This document shows, in pieces, positions 10,277-17,773 of a DNA stretch of 64,000 nucleotides (the stretch's first letter is position 1; each line of letters starts with the position of its first letter). The DNA is taken from positions 2,356,001 through 2,420,000 of the forward strand of contig NZ_CP074572.1 in assembly GCF_018394335.1 (NCBI RefSeq), written 5' to 3'. This DNA comes from Shewanella dokdonensis. GTDB taxonomy: Bacteria > Pseudomonadota > Gammaproteobacteria > Enterobacterales > Shewanellaceae. The translations under genes and the position numbers were made by a program. A model generated the notes under the pieces. It did not search any database. It was not told where the DNA came from and saw nothing but the letters and a program-made list of their open reading frames with translations.

Positions 10277-10998
10277 ACATACAACCCCATATTCAGCTAA
10301 CCTCCGCGCAGGCTTGTGAGCGAGTTATCCTTTGTGGCGACCCGGCGCGGGTAGCTAGGATCGCCACCTTACTCGCCGATGTTAAACCGTTGGCCAGCAA
10401 CCGCGAGTTCACCAGTGTTAGTGGCGAGTTTCAAGGGCATCAACTGCTTATTTGCAGTACCGGGATTGGTGCTCCTTCTGCCATTATTGCGCTAGAAGAA
10501 CTGATCAAATGTGGTGGCAAACGCTTTATCCGCGTGGGCTCCGCGGGGGCACTGCAATCTCATATTGCGCTCGGGGAACTGATTATTGCGGAAGCGGCCG
10601 TACGTGATGATGGAGGTTCGGCCAGCTATGCTCCTGTTGCCTATCCGGCGCTAGCAAACCGAGTACTGGTTAACGGCTTGAGTGACTATCTGCGGCAGCA
10701 TCAGCAGCACCATCATCTCGGGATTGTGCGCTCCCATGACAGTTTTTATACCGATCAAGAGCTGGACATCTGTCGCCGTTGGCACCAACTAGGGGTGTTA
10801 GCTGCCGATATGGAAACCGCCGCCTTGCTGACGGTTGGCCGCATACGTGGAGTCGCTGTCGCTGCGGTGCTCAATAATGTGGTGCTTTATGGTGACAATA
10901 CCGTCGAAGGGGTCAACGACTACACTGCGGCTGAACCGTTATTGATGCATGGCGAGATGCTGGCTGCCAGAGCCGCGCTGGCGGCGCTATGTTGTTAA
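10273..10998 (+). CDS. Nucleoside phosphorylase, PNP/UDP family
   Basis: 241 residues with the phosphorylase signature: VILCGDPARVARIATLL at residue 18 (phosphate-binding Gly-Asp-Pro), STGIGAPSAIIALEELI near residue 66, RVGSAGAL near 91, and ADMETAALL near 180, which holds the ribose-binding Met-Glu. Uridine phosphorylase and DeoD-type PNP both belong here. Overlap with pnuC suggests the substrate is imported nicotinamide riboside or a related nucleoside; that is inference from context. A hairpin with a short T tail follows the gene. Confidence 0.88.
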   Translation: MNIQPHIQLTSAQACERVILCGDPARVARIATLLADVKPLASNREFTSVSGEFQGHQLLICSTGIGAPSAIIALEELIKCGGKRFIRVGSAGALQSHIALGELIIAEAAVRDDGGSASYAPVAYPALANRVLVNGLSDYLRQHQQHHHLGIVRSHDSFYTDQELDICRRWHQLGVLAADMETAALLTVGRIRGVAVAAVLNNVVLYGDNTVEGVNDYTAAEPLLMHGEMLAARAALAALCC

Positions 10999-11040
10999 GT
11001 GCCTTCGTGAGCGTGAAGCATCCGTTGCTCATGCTGACTT

Positions 11041-11072
11041 AAATACCGGCGGCCTCTCGCCTGCGGTATTTT
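11041..11072 (+). terminator. Rho-independent terminator after the pnuC operon
   Basis: AAATACCG and CGGTATTT pair around a GC-rich inner region, followed by TTTT. It lies about 40 bases after the phosphorylase stop. Confidence 0.6.
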
Positions 11073-11532
11073 CAATGACGTTGGCGGCCGAACATATGGC
11101 TGCTTGCTCATAGGCCTTAAGGGGTTACCTGTGCATGAATTAGTTTCCCCGCTTATATAGCAACGCAATCAAAGCAAGGTGAAACGTGCGCTCAATCTAG
11201 CCAGTCTGTGATGTCGCCACCGGACTCGCAGGGCGGTCACTGCCAGTCACAAGATTCTGCGGTATATCATCCAGGAACGCTGCCGATACCTTTCTATTTA
11301 GTAGAACTATTTCCGCCAAAAATCCCCATTTTTTATTGTTTCTCAATAGCGTTATGCTCTCGATTGAGATCACAAAAACGGTTGTCAATGTGAGTTCGAT
11401 TTGAACCGTTGTTGCGGGTAACACCAGTGCTACCTGCAGAAAAACGCTCCGCCAACGTGATTTATTATGGTGACAGCGTCTCTGACATCAGCATGACACC
11501 TGTGATGTTGATAACCGAAAGGAGTCAAGTCT
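11073..11532. other. Intergenic region before the alcohol dehydrogenase
   Basis: About 460 bases with no convincing gene; the short ORFs here have no ribosome site or family resemblance. An inverted repeat AACGGTT (11377-11383) / AACCGTT (11404-11410) with a 20-base spacer could be an operator. Ribosome site GAAAGGAG precedes the ATG at 11533. Confidence 0.4.
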
Positions 11533-12660
11533 ATGAGTACACAAAATTTCTATGATATTAAAGCGGCTGTTGTGCGTGGCAAAGGTGAATCCTTTGTGCT
11601 GGAAAATGCTCGCATCCGTGCACCAAAAGATGATGAAGTCTTGGTAAAAATTGTGGCCACAGGTATGTGTCACACTGACATGATAGTGCGTGATCAATAT
11701 TATCCAGTGCCATTGCCCGCTGTGCTCGGTCATGAAGGCTCCGGTGTGGTCGCCGCCGTCGGTTCTCAGGTGAAAGACTTGCAAGTAGGCGATCACGTGG
11801 TGCTGACTTACGGCTATTGTAGCCACTGCGAACATTGCGGTACTGGCCATGCAGCATATTGTGATGAGTTTTATCCGCGTAATTTTAGTGGTGCGGATCC
11901 TCATGGAGAAACCGCCATTACCGATGCCAATGGTCAAGCTCTGCACGATCATTTCTTTGCTCAGTCTTCATTTGCAACCTATGCCTTATCGCTTGAATCC
12001 AATGCTGTGAAGGTTCCCAATGATGCACCACTAGAACTGCTTGGCCCGCTGGGATGTGGTATTCAGACAGGGGCTGGTGCAGTGATCAATTCCCTACAGG
12101 TCAGCCCTGGTAGTAGTTTTGTGTCATTTGGAGCCGGCGCTGTAGGGTTGTCAGCCGTACTGGCGGCTAGAGTTGCTGGCGCGACCACCATTATCGCCGT
12201 AGATGTGGTGCCATCTCGGTTGGCGCTGGCCAAAGAACTAGGGGCAACCCATGTGATCAATAGTAAGGAGCAGGATCCGGTTGCGGCTATCCGTGAAATT
12301 ACCGGTGGGGGTGTTAATTATGCCCTAGAATCTACTGGTATTCCGGCGGTATTGCGTCAGGGGATCGACAGTCTGGGACTCCTTGGTGCTATTGGTGTTG
12401 TGGGGGCTCCTGCTTTAGGAACTGAAGCCAAATTTGATGTGAATGAACTCCTGTTGGGCGGGAAAACTATTCGCGGTATCGTGGAAGGGGATTCCACTCC
12501 TAAACAGTTTATCCCACAATTGGTACAACTCTATCAGCAGGGGCGTTTCCCGTTTGATAAACTGGTGAAATTCTACCCGTTCGAGCAGATTAATCAGGCC
12601 GCAATTGATAGTGAAAAAGGTATTACCCTGAAACCTATTGTTAGGATCGGTGCGTTATAA
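11533..12660 (+). CDS. Zinc-dependent alcohol dehydrogenase, aryl/benzyl alcohol type
   Basis: 375-residue NAD-dependent medium-chain dehydrogenase. Catalytic zinc ligands are visible in GMCHTDMI (Cys, residue 43) and LGHEGSG (His-Glu, near 65). The structural zinc lobe is CSHCEHCGTGHAAYC, with four cysteines near residues 97-111. The Rossmann motif is SFGAGAVGLSAVLAA near residue 198, followed by a conserved Asp (VDVV), which favours NAD. Overall pattern is closest to aryl-alcohol (XylB-like) and class III-like dehydrogenases. It stands alone as a transcription unit with its own ribosome site and a downstream hairpin. Confidence 0.9.
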   Translation: MSTQNFYDIKAAVVRGKGESFVLENARIRAPKDDEVLVKIVATGMCHTDMIVRDQYYPVPLPAVLGHEGSGVVAAVGSQVKDLQVGDHVVLTYGYCSHCEHCGTGHAAYCDEFYPRNFSGADPHGETAITDANGQALHDHFFAQSSFATYALSLESNAVKVPNDAPLELLGPLGCGIQTGAGAVINSLQVSPGSSFVSFGAGAVGLSAVLAARVAGATTIIAVDVVPSRLALAKELGATHVINSKEQDPVAAIREITGGGVNYALESTGIPAVLRQGIDSLGLLGAIGVVGAPALGTEAKFDVNELLLGGKTIRGIVEGDSTPKQFIPQLVQLYQQGRFPFDKLVKFYPFEQINQAAIDSEKGITLKPIVRIGAL

Positions 12661-12677
12661 CTTGTTGTTGGAATACC

Positions 12678-12704
12678 GGGCAGGGAGCATATCCTTCCCT
12701 GCCT
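12678..12704. terminator. Hairpin after the alcohol dehydrogenase gene
   Basis: GGCAGGGA (12679-12686) pairs with TCCCTGCC (12696-12703). No long T tail follows, so termination is plausible but not certain. Confidence 0.45.
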
Positions 12705-12867
12705 GTTCAAGGCTACAGCAGGACTCAGTGTTGATATTACACTTGAATCTTATCAGAGAGCACCTTATACAGTCATAAGTGTTTGTCTAAGCAGTATTTA
12801 TTCCTTTATCGCCGCTAATTTACAACCGCAGAGCCGGGCAATTTTTGCCTGGAATTTGAGAGTACGG

Positions 12868-13647
12868 TTAATAACCAATAGATACCTCAGCGGGGTAGCG
12901 GTGCTTAATGTTTTCGACGGTACCATCAGCAATCATTTGCTGTAACACATTATCGAAGTTATCAGCCAGTGACTGGAAATCTCGCTGGCGAGTGAACGCC
13001 AGATAACTGTTAACGGTTTCTACTGCGGGTTGCAGAATCCTAACCTTGTCCTGTTGTTGCAATTGGTTTAGTAGTGCCATGCCAACATCGCGACTATTGA
13101 TCACCATGTCCACTCGTCCTGCTAATAACTTCTTGAAGTTGATGGTGAAATTTCTAGCTTCTTCAATTTGCTGTAGTTTTTTGTCGTTGACGGCGTTGTC
13201 AAATAGCGGCCCGTAAGAGGTTTTACTGACAATCCCTATCCGATACTGCGCGAGTTCTTCGATGCTGCCGCTATATTGCAGTGGCGACTCTCGGCGTACA
13301 AATAATACAAATGTTTGGCGGATCAGTGGGCGGTGGGTATATAACAGCTTGTTTTCTCTAGCGGGTGTTTTTTTCAGGGTGAAGTAACCATCTACCTCTC
13401 CGTGGTTGACTAACAGCAAGCCACGAGGAACCGGGAAAAACTCAATCACAATGGGTTGTTGTAAGCGGTTGAAGGCCTCGCACACAATGTCTGCTACCAA
13501 TCCCTTCGCGCGGTGATCTTCTTCATAGATAAAGGGAGGATAGTTTAGGGTAGCAAAACGCAGTGGCGGTTGTGGTGAGGTAGACGCGACCGTAGGGAGT
13601 GCCAGCAACATCAAGAGTGTAATTGTGCAGGCTCGCAAGAAATACAT
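12868..13647 (-). CDS. Periplasmic solute-binding protein, SBP family 3
   Basis: 259 residues with a signal peptide (ITLLMLLALPTVAST). The mature protein begins LRFATLNYPPFIYEEDHRAKGLVADIVCEAFNRL, the amino-acid-binding-protein fold start. It also has the hinge-region pattern ELAQYRIGIVSKTSYGPLFD and ends with a DGTVENIKHRY segment. No ABC permease or ATPase lies nearby, so it may be an orphan receptor or sensor. Ligand unknown. Confidence 0.82.
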   Translation of the reverse strand: MYFLRACTITLLMLLALPTVASTSPQPPLRFATLNYPPFIYEEDHRAKGLVADIVCEAFNRLQQPIVIEFFPVPRGLLLVNHGEVDGYFTLKKTPARENKLLYTHRPLIRQTFVLFVRRESPLQYSGSIEELAQYRIGIVSKTSYGPLFDNAVNDKKLQQIEEARNFTINFKKLLAGRVDMVINSRDVGMALLNQLQQQDKVRILQPAVETVNSYLAFTRQRDFQSLADNFDNVLQQMIADGTVENIKHRYPAEVSIGY

Positions 13648-13763
13648 GAGTGGTTTCCTCAGCTTTCGTGGTAAATCTGTGGTGCGATTCCCTTCATTGT
13701 CAGTTTAACGGTTGTCAATGATGCAGCAATATTCTCTGTAATTATAGACAAGTATAAGTAATA

Positions 13764-13792
13764 CAAAAAAAGACCGGTGGATACCGGTCTTT
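13764..13792 (-). terminator. Rho-independent terminator of the first TonB receptor gene
   Basis: On the minus strand AAAGACCGGT pairs with ACCGGTCTTT (10 bp, 4-base loop), followed by a T run read from the A tract at 13765-13771. Confidence 0.9.
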
Positions 13793-13816
13793 CGAGTAGA
13801 GGGCAAAGTTGGTGAG

Positions 13817-16219
13817 TTAGAAGGTATAACGACCTTCAACAAAGTAGTAGCCACCATTAAAGCCAAAAGGCGTGTTGGTCAGCGGGTAAACAAAGATGCC
13901 GTTAAAATTATTATCTGCTGGCCGCTTCTGCGGGTAAGTATCAAATAGGTTTTGTGCACCCACTGTGACGGTGAAGTTGTCGGTAGCTTGGTAGGCAACA
14001 GACAAATCCACTGTGGTTTTACCTTTGTACTCTACATCTTCGCTACTGTAGGCAATGGTATAAGGGCCAAAGTAACTGAAGCGCAGACTGGTGGTGAAAT
14101 CGCCCAGATGATGGGTGAATCCTAAACTACCAGTATGGTGTGAAGTAGAATCAGTCATACGCACCTGTTCGATGTGATCAAACAGCTGATCCTGCAATCC
14201 ATCAAGGATAGTGGGCAGGTGGATGTCCTGAATCTCTGTGTTGTTGTACGCGTACGCCAGATTGGTCTGCAAATCGCCAAAGCTGCCGAGGTCAAAGCGT
14301 TGGCTGACAACCAAATCTACCCCACGGGTACGGGTATCTACCGCGTTAATGAAGAAACGTGCCGATTCGGCATTAGTGCCAGCAAGCGCCGCAGCGACCA
14401 CCGCTGAATCGTCCGGTGTCAATGAGCTTGAGAGTACAATTCTGTCATCAATATCAATCTGATAGCTGTCCAGTGTCACCGTCAGGCCATTATCTCCGGT
14501 GTAAACCAACCCCAAACTATATGAAGTTGACTCTTCCGGACGTAGCTTGCCCACCTGTAATGCCTGAGTGACAGAAGACAGGTTGTTAAAGGTGCCTGAT
14601 TCGGTGGGCACCAGATCGCCAGTTACAGGATCAGGATTGAACAGCGTGGAGATATTGGTGAAATACAGCTGTTGCACGCTAGGTGCGCGGAACCCGGTAT
14701 TTGCTGTTGCGCGTACCGCAAAGTGTTCTGTCAGATCATAACGAGCCGCCAGTTTCCAACTGACTTTATCGCCAAAATCGGAATAGTCTTCATAACGTGT
14801 CGCCGCCGACCAGTAAAAGTCATCGGTTAGCTGGTTTTCCAACTCGGCATAGACGGCGGTGTTATGGCGCTGTTCATCAACTGCCGATTCAGGTGTGAAA
14901 CCGCTGAATCCCTGGCTGCCACTGGGTTTGCCTTGATAGTCCCCATTAGCATATGATGCTTCATCGCCAGCCTGGATCTGATAACCGTTTTGCCGCCAAG
15001 CCGCTCCAAGCGCCAACATGATTTCTGAATCGTTAAAGAAATCAAAATAGCGTGAGCCGTCTAATGTCAGATCGTATTCATCGGTAGATAACGTCCCAGC
15101 ATCAAAGTTGGTTGGGCTGGTCGGGCCGAGTGAGGCGTTGAGGGAGTTTTCTACCCGGTAATTAAAGCTGTTCTTGCCATAACCCGCAGAGCTGTCCAGA
15201 TGCCACTTGCCCCAGTCAAACTCATAACCCAGCAGTGCCGAATAATCTTTGATTTTAGGTGCAAGCTGCGGCAAAAAGCCGTCAGGGTAGATTTCTGGGA
15301 CATTTCCAGCTTGTAACGCGCGCCGATAGAACGCCCCAGACTTGGTTTCACGCTGGCTATAACCGGCATAGCCGTAAAGTTTGCCACTGTCCCCGAAATA
15401 CTGGGCTGCATTGGCAAACAGTGAAACGTTGTCGTATTCCGCATCACCTACTTGATGGTTTTTACGGTTAAAGGTTGCTTCCCGAGGATCTTTACTGCCA
15501 TCTGGCAGCCGTGGATACTGGTCTCGGGGATCTAATCCGGCACGGTTAGTGCTGTTTTTGTGCTGAGCCTCCAGCGATACATTCACAAAACCGTTTTGAC
15601 TGAAACTAATCCCTTTGTTGGCACCTACTCGCCATTGTTCGCCATCACCTTGGTAAGTCTGGCCTAACTGAGTGGTGATCATGCCGCCGTCTTTGGCATC
15701 TTTCAGTACCACATTGATGACGCCGGCGATGGCATCGGAACCATATTGGGCTGACGCACCATCACGTAATATTTCAATCCGTTTGATAGCGGTCATTGGA
15801 ATGGTGTTGAGATCCACATTGGAGGCGCCTTTACCAACAGTACCGGAAAGATGTACCAAGGCTGAGCTGTGATAACGTTTGCCATTGACTAACACCAGCG
15901 TGTGGTCGGGTGACAGACCACGTAGATTGGCTGGTCTGACGGCATCAGAACCATCCGTCACCGCGGAAAATGGAAAACTGTAACTGGGTGCCGCAAACTG
16001 CAACGCTTTGGCAGTTTCGGTCAAGCCTGTTGCTTGCAGTTGCTCGGCGGTAATGATGTCTACCGGCGCGACACTGTCAGTTGCTGTCCGCACCGCGATG
16101 CGAGAACCAATCACTGCAATTTTTTCGATATCGCTGTTGTTGGCATTATCTGCTGCCAATACTGCGGGTGTGATTAATTGGCCGGCAATGGCCAATGCCA
16201 CTAAATTATAACCTTTCAT
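13817..16219 (-). CDS. TonB-dependent receptor (paralogue 1)
   Basis: Outer-membrane active-transport receptor of about 800 residues. The start is placed at MKGYNLVALAIAGQL, giving a clean signal peptide. A start 27 bases upstream is possible. The plug domain has IAVIGSRIAVRTATD (TonB-box region), LRGLSPDHTLVLVNGKR and RIEILRDGASAQYGSDAIAG near residues 130-160. The barrel ends with FGFNGGYYFVEGRYTF, a terminal aromatic as expected. It is very similar along its length to the receptor at 17774-20176. Substrate unknown. Confidence 0.93.
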   Translation of the reverse strand: MKGYNLVALAIAGQLITPAVLAADNANNSDIEKIAVIGSRIAVRTATDSVAPVDIITAEQLQATGLTETAKALQFAAPSYSFPFSAVTDGSDAVRPANLRGLSPDHTLVLVNGKRYHSSALVHLSGTVGKGASNVDLNTIPMTAIKRIEILRDGASAQYGSDAIAGVINVVLKDAKDGGMITTQLGQTYQGDGEQWRVGANKGISFSQNGFVNVSLEAQHKNSTNRAGLDPRDQYPRLPDGSKDPREATFNRKNHQVGDAEYDNVSLFANAAQYFGDSGKLYGYAGYSQRETKSGAFYRRALQAGNVPEIYPDGFLPQLAPKIKDYSALLGYEFDWGKWHLDSSAGYGKNSFNYRVENSLNASLGPTSPTNFDAGTLSTDEYDLTLDGSRYFDFFNDSEIMLALGAAWRQNGYQIQAGDEASYANGDYQGKPSGSQGFSGFTPESAVDEQRHNTAVYAELENQLTDDFYWSAATRYEDYSDFGDKVSWKLAARYDLTEHFAVRATANTGFRAPSVQQLYFTNISTLFNPDPVTGDLVPTESGTFNNLSSVTQALQVGKLRPEESTSYSLGLVYTGDNGLTVTLDSYQIDIDDRIVLSSSLTPDDSAVVAAALAGTNAESARFFINAVDTRTRGVDLVVSQRFDLGSFGDLQTNLAYAYNNTEIQDIHLPTILDGLQDQLFDHIEQVRMTDSTSHHTGSLGFTHHLGDFTTSLRFSYFGPYTIAYSSEDVEYKGKTTVDLSVAYQATDNFTVTVGAQNLFDTYPQKRPADNNFNGIFVYPLTNTPFGFNGGYYFVEGRYTF

Positions 16220-16334
16220 ATTATGTAACTTCTTAATACTCCCCATCTTTTGTGCGCAAGCTTACCACTGCACCAATGTGGGGCGGTATACATAATGGTG
16301 ATAAATCAGAGCATATGATTATAAAAAATTACAC

Positions 16335-16431
16335 TTAACCTTATAAAAAGATATATAAAGTGTGTGGTTATAAATGAATTATCCTTAATAAAGAATCGTT
16401 TCTGAATAATTGTGATTATCCTTATAAATAA
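16335..16431. promoter_or_regulatory. Three TTATCCTTATAAA-like direct repeats
   Basis: Copies at 16335-16350 (TTAACCTTATAAAAAG), 16379-16393 (TTATCCTTAATAAAG) and 16416-16431 (TTATCCTTATAAATAA) lie between the divergent TonB receptor gene and lysozyme-inhibitor gene. They may be binding sites for an unidentified regulator. Confidence 0.4.
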
Positions 16432-16499
16432 TGGGCTGGAACGCCTCTGTGGCAGTTTATCAGCTGTTGTTAACGGGCGGACTTGCAGGAGGATATATG

Positions 16500-17126
16500 A
16501 TGAAAGGTATAACAGGCGTAATACTGAGTGCTGCGGCACTATGGCTGTTTGCTCCCTCAGCAATGGCCGCGAACGCTGAAGCACCTTCGTTTGACTGTAA
16601 CTTAACGCAGACGGCGAGTTCCGATGTTAAAAAATGGGTATGTGGCAATCCGCTATTAGCGCAGTTAGATCGTAAATTAGCCTATATTTATCAGCAAGTT
16701 CAGGCTAAAACAGCACTGGAAGATTTGCCCTTGCTCGACAGTAACCAACAGCAATGGGCTCGGGCACGTGATGCCTGTATGTCAGCGCCTCAGGCAGATG
16801 TGTGTGGTCGTCGTCATTATCAGCAGCGGATCGCCACCCTGCAGGCGCGCTATCAATTGGTGCCGTCACAAGGCCCGTTCACTTATGTCTGTGATAATGT
16901 TCCATCAACTTGGCTAGTTGCACAGTTTTTTGATACCGAGCCGAATGTGGTGCGTGCCAAGGTGGGCAACGATGAAGTGTTGTTGTATCAGGTGCCCAGC
17001 GCCAGCGGTGCTAAATACCAAGATGCTCAGCACTTGCTATGGGAACATGCGGGTGGGTTGACATTACGCTGGGGAGATAAAGTTGCCGAAACCCAATGCC
17101 ATAAAAAAGCGGATGGTCTTAATTAA
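16500..17126 (+). CDS. Exported lysozyme-inhibitor fusion: LprI-like plus MliC-like domains
   Basis: About 208 residues. The second of two adjacent ATG codons (16500) is 7 bases after a GCAGGAGG ribosome site; 16497 is an alternative. A signal peptide ends at SAMAA. The first domain (about residues 28-115) has the LprI/DUF1311 pattern of four cysteines with Q-x-x-W-x-x-x-R-D-x-C. The second (about 125-205) has the MliC pattern: YVCDN, then F-D-T-E-P, VPSASGAKYQD, and a final TQC. LprI and MliC are both known lysozyme-inhibitor folds, so the role would be protection of peptidoglycan in the periplasm. That role is inference. Confidence 0.78.
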   Translation: MKGITGVILSAAALWLFAPSAMAANAEAPSFDCNLTQTASSDVKKWVCGNPLLAQLDRKLAYIYQQVQAKTALEDLPLLDSNQQQWARARDACMSAPQADVCGRRHYQQRIATLQARYQLVPSQGPFTYVCDNVPSTWLVAQFFDTEPNVVRAKVGNDEVLLYQVPSASGAKYQDAQHLLWEHAGGLTLRWGDKVAETQCHKKADGLN

Positions 17127-17150
17127 TTGATAACGGCTTAATGGCGACAT

Positions 17151-17179
17151 AAAAAACAGCATATCACATGCTGTTTTTT
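17151..17179. terminator. Bidirectional terminator
   Basis: AAAAAACAGCAT (17151-17162) pairs perfectly with ATGCTGTTTTTT (17168-17179) around a 5-base loop. It sits between two convergent genes and serves both. Confidence 0.92.
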
Positions 17180-17184
17180 ATGCG

Positions 17185-17661
17185 TCAGTCTTCAATTCTA
17201 ACCTTGATGACCACTTTTTTTACCCTGGATTCGCCGTCTAGATGACAACAAGGCATATGTGCATCATTAGGGAAAAATAGGGCAAACATACCGCTGCGTA
17301 AAGCGACATAGCTGGCACGCGCCTGGTTTTGTGAGTAACTGAACTCTTCAAAATCGCGGCTACTGTCATAAGCGGTACAAGGTGTCTGCTGCTGCGGTAG
17401 TGGCAGATAACCAAATTCCTCTTCGCCACTGACAATATATTGCACATCAATATACTTGCGGTGCACTTCAAAAGGTTCGGTACCGCGGGCGACAGTGCTG
17501 TAGTCACTCACAATGGCAAATAGTGCTTTACCTTCAAGTTCATAGACGCCGTTATCAAGCTGGCTAAGGTCGGTCGCAGCCAGATATTCCAGTGCTGTAG
17601 CAATGCGTGGATGTAGCGCACCGTATAAGGCGCGGTTGGTGAGGGTGTCGATGATCATCAT
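17185..17661 (-). CDS. YhcH/YjgK/YiaL family protein
   Basis: 158 residues of the DUF386 beta-sandwich family, linked in other bacteria to sugar-acid and sialic-acid metabolism. Family features: GVYELEGKALFAIVSDYSTV near residue 38, EVHRKYIDVQYIVSGEE near residue 66, and FALFFPNDAHMPCCHLDG near the C-terminus, with conserved His and Asp likely binding a metal. AGGAG precedes two tandem ATGs (17661 and 17658). It lies between two TonB receptor genes, so a link to imported glycans is possible but not shown. Confidence 0.85.
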   Translation of the reverse strand: MMIIDTLTNRALYGALHPRIATALEYLAATDLSQLDNGVYELEGKALFAIVSDYSTVARGTEPFEVHRKYIDVQYIVSGEEEFGYLPLPQQQTPCTAYDSSRDFEEFSYSQNQARASYVALRSGMFALFFPNDAHMPCCHLDGESRVKKVVIKVRIED

Positions 17662-17723
17662 GTTCTCCTAGCGAAAGCGCGCCTAGTATATCCTTGCCGC
17701 CATAAAAGTGTATGGCCACACAT

Positions 17724-17752
17724 AAAAAAACAGGCCGACAACTGTCGACCTG
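17724..17752 (-). terminator. Rho-independent terminator of the second TonB receptor gene
   Basis: On the minus strand CAGGTCGACA pairs with TGTCGGCCTG (one G-T pair), followed by seven T. Confidence 0.88.
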
Positions 17753-17773
17753 TTGGGTTATCTGCAACAAGGC

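Noticed and set aside
11197..11424. Open frames on both strands before the alcohol dehydrogenase gene
   Set aside because: They overlap each other, have no ribosome site, no recognisable motif and no neighbour support.
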